NCBI GenBank assembly: GCA_027625915.1
Contig: JANTQA010000018.1
Coordinates: forward strand, 906,501 to 970,500
DNA: 64,000 nt
Origin: Anaeramoeba flamelloides
Taxonomy: Eukaryota > Metamonada > Anaeramoebidae
Direction of reading: 5' to 3'
A program made the translations under genes and the position numbers. The notes beneath the pieces are model-generated. The model was not told the DNA's origin and ran no database searches. It worked only from the letters and a program-made list of their open reading frames with translations. Positions 34,601 through 45,700 of this stretch are shown piece after piece (within the stretch, counting starts at the first letter, position 1; the number at the start of each line of letters is the position of its first letter).

Positions 34601-37189
34601 ATGAAAATATCTTATAATAGGATATATTCCACTCTAGTATTTATGAAAATATCAATGTATTTGGCTAAAGAAATGATTTGAATGATTCATTTTCACATAA
34701 ATGGTGGCACTCAAAAAATGAAAAATGTACTTACTCCCTTAAGATTCAAAAATTAGACCTTTAAAAAAATCAAAAGAAGAGAAAAAAAAGAAAAAAAAAA
34801 TAAAAAAAATTTTTTTTATCATTCCATAAAAAAGTTGGCTACCATTTATAAACCCAAATTTTAAAACAAAAAACAAATTAAGATTTTAGGAGATCTTCAT
34901 TCTAAAAGTTAAAAAGAAGACAGAATATTTTCATTGCTTTTTGAAAAAGCAAACCATAGTCTCAAATCAAGAAAAATTTTGAATTTTTTATTTCAAATTA
35001 ACAAATTCAGTCACTCCAGTGTTTCACTAATTCTAAATCAGTGTTAAAAGGTTTATTCAAAATGATAAATTTCGAAATTATCGTAAAATTTAAGACTTTT
35101 GCTTTGACATTGAAAATAAATCGAAAATAAGTTTCTAAGAAGAGTTTTAAAAGAGGGAAAGTATTGCTTTTTTGTACTTGATAATATATATATATATTTC
35201 ACCAAAAATACTTGTTTATTGCTACAAAGAAATTTAATATCAATAAAATTTATTCCAATTTTTTAGGAAGATTTGATTTAAGTTCAGATATAAAAACTTT
35301 TAATCTTTGAAAAAAAATGTTATACTGAAAAAAAAAAAAGGTACTAAATTTGAAATTAAACTTTTTAGTACTTGTTTATTTTTTTCAAAATATTGAGGTA
35401 ACAGAAAGGAGTACAAATAGTTTAAAAAACAAATCATTGGACAAAAAAAATTGGTATTTTGTTATTTTGAAGATTACTAAAGTATGAACTTATTACATTT
35501 AAAATTTTAACTTTTGAAAAAAAAAAAAACAAACAAAATTTAATAAACATAATTATTTTTCATTATAATTTTTCAGATGTATCAATTATTGAAAATTCTC
35601 AGATTATTATTTATTCAAACAATATAATTAAAAAAATATATTCATTAAATTTTTAAGAAAAAAAAATTAAAATTTAATTTCAAAATTCCTCTTTAAAATT
35701 AAATAAACAATAGAAAATAAACTGTAATGTTTTTGTCTAAAAATGCTGATATGTTTTTTTTTATTTTTCAAAAATTTTTATCTTTCTTTCAATTCCAGAT
35801 AAAATGATTGAAATTTTTTTCTGATGTAAAAATAATAAATTTTATTTTTTCATTTTTTGGAAATATTTTGATGAACATATTTTGAAATAAATACATTAGT
35901 CATTGATTCAATCGATATTAATATTAAACTGAATTTGGTCTTGTTAATTATGACATAGATCCACCATAAACAAAGAGGATTTTTTATGAAATGTAAAAAA
36001 ATTTGACACTTTTTTTTGCAAATACCTATACGGATAAATTCAAATAAATTTCATAAAATTTTTAGTTCAATTTCCTTTTTGTAATCCTATTAACATAACT
36101 TTTAAAACAAACTCAAGAGAAAGAAACTTTGAAGGAAAACCAATTTTACAAAGTTTCCTAATATTTAAACTCGTTAAATTCTTTATTCAAAGCTTGTGTA
36201 AAAAAATTTGTAAAATATAAAATAAAGTAAAACATTTTCAGAAATTTATTTGAATTTATCAGTATCTCAAATTAAAAGAACTTTTTGAACAAAATGTAAG
36301 GTAGTAATAAAAGTATTTGTACTCTAGTGCTTGATCAAACTCTTAATCCAGATTGTTACTGTTACCTTAATTGGCGATCAATTCCAAATAATCTGAAAAT
36401 TTGGTTCGTACTTGTTTGGAAATTCGAAATTGAGGAATTTTCGTGGTTTTTCGATTGTGAGATGAGTAAATGCAAATTAAACACCAAGTGAAAAAAAAAG
36501 ATGTCATTTTAATTTTCAAAGATTCTTTTGACAAGACAAAGAAATATAATAAAAAAAGAAAGGTTTCAAGAAGTAAAATACAAAAGAAAGTTATTACCGT
36601 AGAACACCACATATCACAACCGTGATCAATGAACTGCCCTAAGGGGCTTGAGGAGTTTGTTTTTCTTGCTTGTCTGCCATCACAATCGTCCATAATGAGC
36701 TGAATCAGTAATAAGAAACTAATTAAGAAATGATCAAAACTTGTCACAATTTGGGTAGTGTTTGCAGATGCGATGTGAAGGTAAATGAGTAAAAACACAA
36801 CTCCAAAAAATCCAGTGAAAGTAATCTATGTTTTGTTCGTTTTGGGATAAATTGGTCAATTCAGAAACCAAAATAAGAAATAAAAAAAAAAAAAAAATTT
36901 TTACCAGATTTGGTCTTTTGTTTGTTGAAATTTGAAGATTTTAAAAGACAAATAATTAAAAAGAAAGAATATCGCTTTAGGTTCGTAAAACAAAAACAAG
37001 TCGGTTTTAAGAAAAAAAGAAAACAAACGAAATATTTTCAGGGATCAAATTATTGGTGAGATAAGTGCTTAGCTTATTCAAAAACAATTTTTGTAATATG
37101 GAATCATTGCTTGGATGATATTTGTTTTGTTCTAGATTATTCAAGTGCTTGGTGCTGAGATATTTATATGAAAAGAGGAAATCTGTCAT
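29963..37189 (-). CDS. EPT1: CDP-alcohol phosphotransferase (ethanolamine/choline phosphotransferase), 6 exons
   Basis: Exons 37189-37025, 36825-36598, 32824-32718, 30859-30768, 30605-30323 and 30212-29963 join in frame to 374 residues (human CEPT1/EPT1 family about 390-416). The N-terminus YKYLSTKHLNNLEQNKYH fits the family opening. Exon 2 carries the full catalytic signature DG(x2)AR(x8)G(x3)D(x3)D at residues 104-126 (DDCDGRQAR, then GQFIDHGCD). Exon 4 gives LPVLNGADEG, another family motif. The rest is hydrophobic with about 8-10 membrane segments. The enzyme transfers phosphoethanolamine or phosphocholine from the CDP-alcohol to diacylglycerol in the ER or Golgi (Kennedy pathway). Which headgroup is used cannot be read from sequence. 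The exon 1 donor is uncertain: the only in-phase choice found is GTTTTC. Introns are 199, 3773, 1858, 162 and 110 bp, and the two largest hold repeats A2, E1 and C2. Confidence 0.9.
30994..31027. repeat. (TA)n microsatellite, left of element C2
   Basis: About 17 TA units end where C2 starts; a matching (TA)n run resumes at 31621-31651 on the other side. Confidence 0.85.
31028..31621. mobile_element. Family C TIR element, copy C2, inserted in a (TA)n tract
   Basis: The left end TAACTCTTTTTAGTCAAACG then AGCCCAG, and the right end GGCTTGGGCCCTTTGAGTGA then AATGGAGTTTTA, are the terminal repeats seen in C1. The interior is AT-rich. Both ends join directly to TA repeats, consistent with TA-targeted insertion. 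It lies in an intron of the phosphotransferase gene. Confidence 0.7.
31622..31651. repeat. (TA)n microsatellite, right of element C2
   Basis: About 15 TA units, apparently the other half of the tract interrupted by C2. Confidence 0.8.
33525..34742 (+). mobile_element. Family A TIR element, copy A2 (most complete)
   Basis: Left end TTAAGGAAGTACGTACATTT; right end AAAAATGTACTTACTCCC then TTAA. The ends are inverted repeats of about 18-20 bp, with a second inner pair TTTTTTGAGTGYCA / TGGCACTCAAAAAA. At about 1.22 kb it is uninterrupted. It aligns with A1 and inverted A3 over its whole length. No ORF is present. It lies in the 3.8-kb intron of the phosphotransferase gene. Confidence 0.78.
36029..36264. 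mobile_element. Family E MITE, copy E1
   Basis: TACGGATAAATTCAAATAAA on the left and TTTATTTGAATTTATCAGTA on the right are inverted; the repeat continues inward about 50 bp (AAAATTTTTAGTTCAATTTC / AAAATATAAAATAAAGTAAA). It is about 236 bp with TA at both ends. Copies E2, E3 and E4 match in size and ends. Confidence 0.72.
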
Positions 37190-37545
37190 TCGAAAAGCAA
37201 ATTTTGGAAAGTAAAGAATGAAAAAAAATAAAACTCCAAGTGTATTCTAAAAAAACAAGCACAAAATTGATTTAAAAAGTAGTTTTCAAAACGTTAGACC
37301 TGCTTTTGGTTGGTGTTTGAAATTGGAATTGAATGTTTTAGTTTTCACTCTTTAAAATAACTCTACGAAACTCGAGTTTAAAGTGAAATATTTTGAATTC
37401 CTTTTCTAAATATATTTTTGAATTCCACTTGTAATTTTTTTTTCATTTTTAATAAATCTCTTAAGGGGGTTTGTACATTTTTCCAATTTTGAATGCCACC
37501 ATTTGTATGAAAATGAATTCTTCAAATCATTTCTTAGATCAAATA

Positions 37546-37781
37546 TACTGATAAATTCAGATAAATATCTGAAAATTTTTTACTTTATTTTCCATTTTAC
37601 AAATTTTTTGAAACAGGCTTTGAAGAAAGTATTTTATTCAGTTTAATTTTTTGAAACTTGGCCAAATTGGTTTAACTTCAAAATATTTTTTCTCTTTCTT
37701 TGTTTTAAAAGTTTTACTTATAGAAAACAGAAATGGAAATTGAATTAAAAATTTTCTCAAATATATTGGAATTTATCAGAA
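37546..37781. mobile_element. Family E MITE, copy E2, nested in A3
   Basis: TACTGATAAATTCAGATAAA at the left and TATATTGGAATTTATCAGAA at the right match the other E copies, with the inner arm GAAAATTTTTTACTTTATTT. It is placed inside A3, just in from its left terminus. Confidence 0.65.
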
Positions 37782-38914
37782 TTAATATTTTAATAAATAT
37801 GAGTTTAGAATATTTCATAGCATAATATATTTTCATACCAACTAAAAAAAGAAATCAAAAAAATGAAATGATTGATCAAGAAAAAATAAAAAAACACATT
37901 TATTTCTTGATCTTATCTATAACCTTTGATACAATTACTTATTCTTTTAATTTGTTTGTTTTTTTAATTCTTCGTGGAAATACCTTAGTTTGTTAAATTT
38001 TTTGATTAAAAAAAATTACTTTTTATTTCGAAAGGAATTTTCAAAAAGTATTTAATAATCCTATTTTCTTTTAATTTGTCAAATTCTAGCTTTGGTTTCA
38101 GAAAATTAGATATTTTTGGAATTCTTTTTCTTCTGAAATAAATATTTATTGGATATTTTTGTTTGATTTGATAATGATTTATTTTCGATTAAATTGAGGT
38201 CTATAAAATAATGATGAATCTGATTGAATCTCGATTTCTATTTTTTTCTTTTTTTTTTTTTTTGGGTCCAATCTATTGTAACTATTGTTTGATTTCAAGA
38301 ATTCAACTCTTTCAATTTAATCTTTGAAATAATATTCTTTGGTTTTAGCTAAGTTTTGAGAAAACTATTTGAAAAAAGAATATTGAAAATTAATTCATAA
38401 AAAAATATTCCGTAAAATAATAATAAATAGTAATATGGTGAGAAATTCGAGGTAAAAAATTGTTTGGAATCATACAAACTAAGTGGATAAAGAAAAAAAA
38501 TCTTCCAAAATAGGCTTTTATGGATTGTTTTCATTCTTGATTTCAATAAATTTATCTGGAAAGGTGATATTTAGTGTTTGGTCTTCTAAAAGAAAAGGTT
38601 TGTTTAAAATGCACACCTATCCAGGTTTTCTTTTTTAGTTTATTATTGGATTAATTTCATTTAGTCACAATAAATATATTTCGAGAACCAAAACCATAAT
38701 TTTGATAAAACCAAAAAATGAATCAAAAAAAAAACTCTTCAAAAAAATAGAAAAATTTTAGATTCACCATCAGATTTACTTTGGGTTCGCTTTCTTTTCA
38801 TACATAGAGCAGTGGATGATGTTTTGTTTCCAAAGTTTCAATATCTTAAGGCACTCAAAAAATTATTTTTCAGTAATGTTTACACAATTAAACATTTTTC
38901 AAAATGATAAAATG

Positions 38915-39462
38915 TAAACTTTATTCCAAAAATTTGGACACAGTTTAAACAGTTGAAAGGATCGTAATACTACACTTTAAATTCAATTCAGTAAGAATTT
39001 TGATTTTCCAAACTATTTTCATTTTTGGTCTTTTTTTTTTTTGTTTTCAATTCCTTTTTTCCAGTTACTTAATATGTTTCCTTTATCTGGAAAATATTTT
39101 TGATGGTTGATAGATGGTTAGTGTTGAGTTTGTTAAATAGAAAAATCACATACAATTGGTTTATGGTATCTGATCATTTGATCGATCAACAATTGTTGGT
39201 GTAATTTTAACAAATCTACCAATATATTTTTGGTTCAAACTCTTTCATTTCAGCTCGTTTCGTTATTTTGGACACACTGATTTTTATTTTTGATTTTTAT
39301 ATTTTTTTCTTATATTTGAATTAAAATGATTACTTATCAAAACATTAATACTGGAATACTTAAATGTGGTTTTATATTAGGTTTGGAAAAATACAATAAA
39401 TTGAGTTTTTTTTTTCAAATTTTATATTTTGGGTGTATCCAAATTTTTGGAATGGGGTTTAC
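38915..39462. mobile_element. Family D TIR element, copy D2, nested in the A3 terminal repeat
   Basis: Left end TAAACTTTATTCCAAAAATT then TGGACACAG; right end GGGTGTATCCAAATTTTTGG then AATGGGGTTTA. It is the reverse complement of D1 along its length (TTTAAACAGTTGAAAGG near the left end matches the D1 right end). On its outer side the A3 terminal sequence resumes as CTTACTTCCTTAA. Confidence 0.75.
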
Positions 39463-39719
39463 TTACTTCCTTAAAAGAATTATTTTTAGAATCAATTTTT
39501 TTTTTTTTATGATAAAAATATTTGGTAATTTTTAAAGATTTTGGGTTTACACCAATCGAAAAAAAAAAAACAAATAAAAAAACAAAAAAAATGGTTTGTA
39601 AAAGGGCTTGATTATTTATCTTGATTATAAATGAAAATTAAAAAAAAAAAAATTAATATTGGTAAAAAATTTAATATTGGTTTTTTTTTTTAAAGTTATT
39701 TTAAAAAAAATAAGAACTA

Positions 39720-42700
39720 TTACATTAATTTAGATTTTAATAAATGAATTAATAAATTGACATTTAACGATAAGTGTTCAAGTTCTAAATTATTTTCGTT
39801 CATATGTTGAGCTTCTAATAAAGTTTCCATGTTAATAATTGTTTCATATAAAGGAGTTGGTCTATTTCTAAAGTATAAACCAAAAGTAAATAGCCCAGGT
39901 GTTTCTGAATTATTTATTTTAAAAAATACACCATTACGTCTATTATTTTTGTTATCATAAAAATAAATAAAAAAATAAATAAAAAAACAAATAAAAGGGG
40001 GGCAGGTTTAAAAAATTAAGAACAAGAGAAAATAAAAAAAGAAATCAAAGCATATAAAAACAAAAAAAATAAAAAAAAAATACCTTTTTTCAGGAACTTC
40101 TGAATTTACTAACACCCCAATTTTTTCTAATTCGGAATAAGAGAATTTCAATCTTTTTCTTTTTCTTCTTAGAGATCCCTTCATTGATTTATTTTTTTCA
40201 TATGCTTGTTGTCTAACGTTATCCAAATATGTTTGATAGACTTCCAATTGGCTATGTAAATATTTGGAATGCTGTCTCACACTTTCACGCACAGAATTTA
40301 ACAACTCTAATTCACGAAGCATTCTTTGATGGTCTTTGGCTTTTTGTTTGATTTCATAAGCGATATCTTCTCTTAATTTCAAAAAGTTATCTTTACTTGT
40401 TAGCATTTTCCCTTGTACTAATTTTTTCATATTATAAAGAATTTTTTTCAATTTTTTATCAACTTCTTTCTCTTTATTTTTCTTTGCTTTTAATCTCATT
40501 TTTTGAATAAGTTGAATTAAACTTGTTTTTGGAAGGTCTTCTTCAGAAATCCCCTTTGTTAATTGCGGCCAAAATTGGAATAATAAGGTTTTTGTTTCTA
40601 AATAGGTTTTTGTGATTTGGTTTTTAGGTCCGGTATTTCCCATTTTTGTCAGGGTTAACAAGACTGTAACATCATCCTTTCTTGGCAATTCTTTTGGTGG
40701 ATCTCCCATTTTTTTTAATAATGTTCGCAGCAAATCGTCTTCTTCTGGAGCAACTTTATCAATGTATTTTTTCATGAGCCCATGTAAAAAATAGATTTCA
40801 TTTAATGTGATTTGAATAGTGACATCTTCTTTTGCTAATGCTAAATACCTTTCCAGTTCTTCATCAATTTCTAAAGGTGGCACATCACAAAGCTTGTCTA
40901 AAAATTTTGCAATCTGTGTTTTTTTAATTTTCATAAAATCAGACAAAACCCCCATATATGCTTCCTTTTTTCCAAATGAATCAACCATATTCGAAAGTAC
41001 CTTTTTTATTTGTTTTATAAATAATTTAAGAGATAAATACATTCATTAGATAGAGAGATGGATAGATAAATACATTACAAAATAAATAGAGAGAATAATG
41101 TTATTATTAAGATTATTGTTTAATTTTAATCATTGATTTATAGTAAATTTTTTTTTTTTCAGTAAAGTTTATTAAAAAAAAAAAAATGAATATTTTCAAA
41201 AAGATGAAATAAAAATGAGGATTTTGGTAAAATAATGACATTTTTATTTTCTCGGTATTTGTAGAAATTTTTTTTTTCACAATCAGCTTCAAAATGACAA
41301 ATTTTGTTTAAACAAAGAGAGGCACTCCATTTATTATGACTTATTTTTAGTCTTGATCTAAAATGACTGATATTTGCGAGGTAAATGTATATTGTTTTTA
41401 ATTTTTCATTAATTTTCACAAAAAATAAATGGAAATCGAATCAAGGTCATGTGTTATAGAACCATTTTACAGCCCTGGAAAAATCTACGAAAGTCGAGAA
41501 TCTACAAATGCTAACAGAAATTAATCTCAGTCATAAAAATACTATTCAAAATAATATAATATTAAATCAAATCAAATTGATTTAATAAATGTGGTTTCCC
41601 TCATAAAAAAAAATCATTTTTTAACAATCATAAAACATCTTTATAACAAAAATATTTTTAATATTATGATTTTTAAATGAAAAAAAAAATAATAATAACG
41701 ATTTTATAATCTGTTATAATTTTTTTTATTTTAAAATGATTCAAATCTTTTGATAGATTTTTTATTTTTGTTTTTTTTTTTTTCTTCAAATAAAAAGATA
41801 TATTCATTGTTTTTTTTCCTTCTCTTTCTTTCCTAAAAATTAAATCTCATGAAATATAATTCTCCAAATAAAAACAATTTTGAAAAATTATTTTCAGAAA
41901 TTTTGAGTAAAAATAATTTTGAAATTTTTATGTTTTTGGAAACAACTTTATTTGTTAATTCATTATTAAAATAAAAAAAATGTTTTATAAAAAAAATTTT
42001 GAGTATTATTCAGAAAGTTGTTTTCAAATATTCTTCATAGTTTGGTTCAAAAATATTTTTCATTCAAATATAGTTTATAAGCCTATTATTGAAAAAAAAA
42101 ATTAAAAAAATAAAGTTATAAGGCTCGAGATCAATTATCTATTAATGAAGATTAAATTTTTTTTTGAAAGTCAAATTGTTTCATTAGTTTATAAACTATG
42201 TTTCAAAAATGTTGGCTCACTTTATAATGGTTATTGGAAGTGGTTCTGTGTGGTTTTATCACATATTCTTATTAAAAAAATTTTTGGATTTTTTAAAAAA
42301 TCATTTTTTCTAATTTCATCAAATTTTTGTTTTGGTTTTTTCTTTTTCTTTTTCTTTTTCAATTTCAATTTTTTGATTTTTTTCTTTTTTTGTTTTTCTT
42401 TTTTATGCTTGTTCTCAAAAAAAAAAAAAAGATCTTTGAAAATACCAATAAACATTAAGAAATTTGAGACTCTGTAATGTCTTTTAAAATTGGGATTATA
42501 TATACAAAAAAAAAATTTATTGTTAATCTTTTTTCAGAGAGTTCAGAAATAAAAAATTTAGTAGAATTTTCATTTCAAAAATTGTGGTTCGCTTTTTTTT
42601 CATTTTTGGTTTTGTTTTTTTATAATTTTTAAAATATCATGCTTTTTATATGTTTAGAATACTTTAAAAGTGAATTATTAATAAGATTTAATTATTAGTT

Positions 42701-45700
42701 ATTCTTGAATACAAAAGATATATATATATATTTTATTTTCAATTTATTATTTCGGGTGAGTCTCAATTTTTGAAATGGAGTTTAGTTTTAAACAAATCCA
42801 TTAGATAAAATAAATATATACATAAGACAATTTTCTTGAAACAAATTGTTTCTAAATTTTGATAACACTAAAACTTAATTTTTAAGTACGTTATTTTACA
42901 ATTTTTATTTTCTTTATTTCTTCAATTTAAAAAATTAACGTTTCTCTCATTCTGTGTTTTTTTTTTTTTTTTTTCCTTCAATTATTTAGAATAAAATTTA
43001 TCTAATGTTTTTTGTTTTGTTGGTTATAGTTTTGATTTTTTCGTTTTTTTTTCTTTCAAAAGTAAATTTTAAATAAAATGTAAGTAAAAAAAAGAAAAAA
43101 AAAAATTAAAAGATAATAGATCAAAAAGAAATAAAACAGATCAAAAAAAAAAAATAAAGTGAAAAAAAGAATAAATCAAAAGATAAAATTTTACTTGCAA
43201 AACCTTAGCAATTAAAGTTAAATTTCTTCTTGAATTTGGCGAAAGTTTCCCTTCAACAATATGATAGGCGGTTGGAACAACAACTGCAGGATTAAGGAAT
43301 CTTAAAATGAAAAATCCACCAATCAATGCTGCATAATCATATAAAGTGGCGTTAGGGAAAAATTCAAATGTCAAATCTTTAATTTGTTTACAAATTAATC
43401 GGATTCCATAGGGAACTTGTTCAATTTTTTCGATTATCAAATTTAATAGTTGATCAAAAATTTTTTTTAAATTTTCAATTCTTGGTTTTAGGATCTCTTG
43501 AACTTTCTCATCTTGGTTTGCTTCTTCTTCTGTTACTCTTCTTTTTTGTTCAGATGTTTCTCCTGATTCACTTTCCTGTAGATTGATCATATGTTCATAA
43601 ATTCTTACAGGATTAATTTCCAAACTGATTTTTTCATCATTTGCAAGTTTAGTTAATGGCTCCGATAAGACGTTTTTCAAATACAATTGCCCTGGTCCTC
43701 TTCTTGTATATGTAAATAATAATTTTGTAATTGTTGTGTTTGCTCGAAGAAGTGTATTAACATGTGTACAATTTTTAAATTCAATATGCAACGCCGACTA
43801 GAAATAGTTTTTAATTTTTTTTAAAAAATTTTTGTTTACAAATTGAAAAAATTTAGTAATCTTAAATTAAGAATATTATTGTTAAAAATTAATTTTGTTT
43901 ATTATTATTATCGGTTTTTCTTATTTAAAATAATTTTATGAAAAACTGCATTCTTTTCTTTTTTTTTAGATATATTTCATGAATTTTGTAAAAATCAATC
44001 ATCATGTGATTTAGAAATATTGAAAATTTTATTTTTCAAACAATTTTAAACCTTCAAAAATTATTAATTATTTAGAAAGGCCGGAATATTTTTAATTTTG
44101 TTTCTTTTCAATTACATTTTTAAATTTATTTGTATTGTTAAATTAATTGGTGTTAACTTTTAAAACATATTGTTTTTTATTTTTTTTTTTGGAATTTTTG
44201 AATTAAATTTATTTTCATCTCAATTTCATTTTTAATAGTTAAAATGAAAAAATGTTCTTTTAATTTATTTCAATATTTCATTAATAGATTTTAAATATAA
44301 TTCTATCATTTAATTTATTAATATGATTTTCCAATGAAAAAAATAAAAATTTTATTTCAATATTTCTCAAATCATTTTTTTTAGGTAATGAGAAGCAGAA
44401 AAAAGAAAAAAGAAAAAAAATCTTTACAGAACAATTAAAAGCGAAAATCATTTCGCATTAATTTGGATCTTCCTAATTGAAATGTTGAGAAAAAAATTAT
44501 ATTTTTTTAAATTACAATTAAACAGAATTAGAAAAATAATTAAAATAAATTGATCGAATTTCCATTCAGAAAATATACTAATAATATCATATTATCAAAT
44601 TTGATTTGGCTTTTTTTTATTTTTTTTCATTTCATTTGGGTTGATTTTTAAAAATATTTTGTTTTTTTCTTGACTATTTTTACTTTTTGTTCGTTAAATT
44701 CGATTTTTGAAGAGGGGTTATCTTTTATTAAAAATAAAAAAAAAACATTTTTAAAACATATTTTTTTGAATATTATTCAAAAATAATTATAAATTACTTG
44801 AAAAAAAATAAAAAAATAAATATGAAAAAATTAAATCTATTAATGATAAAACCCATAAGAAAGAAACTATTTTTAAAACTATTTTTAAAATACAGCTGTT
44901 AGCAAAAGTTTTGAATTAAAACGTTCTTTTCAATTGTATCTAACAATTAAGATTGATTTAGAAATTGAATTAGAAAGAATTTTCAAACACAAAATTTTTT
45001 CCCATTCTAGAGGTTTACTTGGGTTTAATTGTTATTTTTAATGGATTTTTAATTTTTTTTATAATCTGTATTCTTTTCTTACTCTTTTTTTTTTACTTAA
45101 TAAATTGACTCCAATAATTGGGATATTATTTTAAATTCAGATGTTTGTGCATTAATCATCTTGTGTTCATATTCATGTTCAAGTTTCTGGTTTATTTTCC
45201 TTTTTTCTTTTTGTGTGGTTGAGTGTTTGTGTTCCTTTTTTGGTTTATGTGTTTGATATTTTGTTTCTATTCATTCTTTTCTTTTTAAAATATTCAACCA
45301 AAAAAAAAAAATAAACAATAAAGAATGATTTTTCATTTAAAATACATTTAAGAATGTAATTTGATTTATTCAACTGGTTTGTCTAATATAAATTTTAAAA
45401 ATGATTTGTTAACAAAAATATTTATGTCAAATTATACTGGTTCAATTATTTAAATAATGAATAACCTTAATTCGATCAAGATGATTAGAACTCGATTAAA
45501 TAGAATATAAATGCTTGTGTTTTGATTGAAGCAAATTTGGGATTTTCATTTAAAAGTCTTTTCTTTCTCATTTGGAAAAAAACATAAAGGTTTTTTGGTT
45601 GTGACTTTTAAAAGTATAAATTGTTCAAGAATTTTTTTTCTTCTTGTGACTTCGTTGTGCTTATTATATTCCATAGAGAAATTATTGTTGAGTATGTTAT

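Larger units (their letters stand above)
37461..39474 (-). mobile_element. Family A TIR element, copy A3, inverted, carrying nested E2 and D2
   Basis: The left edge is TTAAGGGGGTTTGTACATTT and the right edge ends ACTTACTTCC then TTAA at 39474. The interior is the reverse complement of A1 and A2 (for example GAATGCCACCATTTGTATG at the left and AAGGCACTCAAAAAATTATT at about 38851). It is enlarged to about 2.0 kb by insertions E2 (37546-37781) and D2 (38915-39462). It lies between the phosphotransferase and RasGAP genes. Confidence 0.75.

Noticed and set aside
41425-41530. tRNA-like string (minus strand, TTGATTCGATTTCC)
   Set aside because: A T-arm-like TTCGA occurs, but no matching acceptor stem, D arm or anticodon stem could be assembled.
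42145-42477. 110-codon plus-strand frame
   Set aside because: It lies in element F2 inside a RasGAP intron and is dominated by a homopolymer tract.
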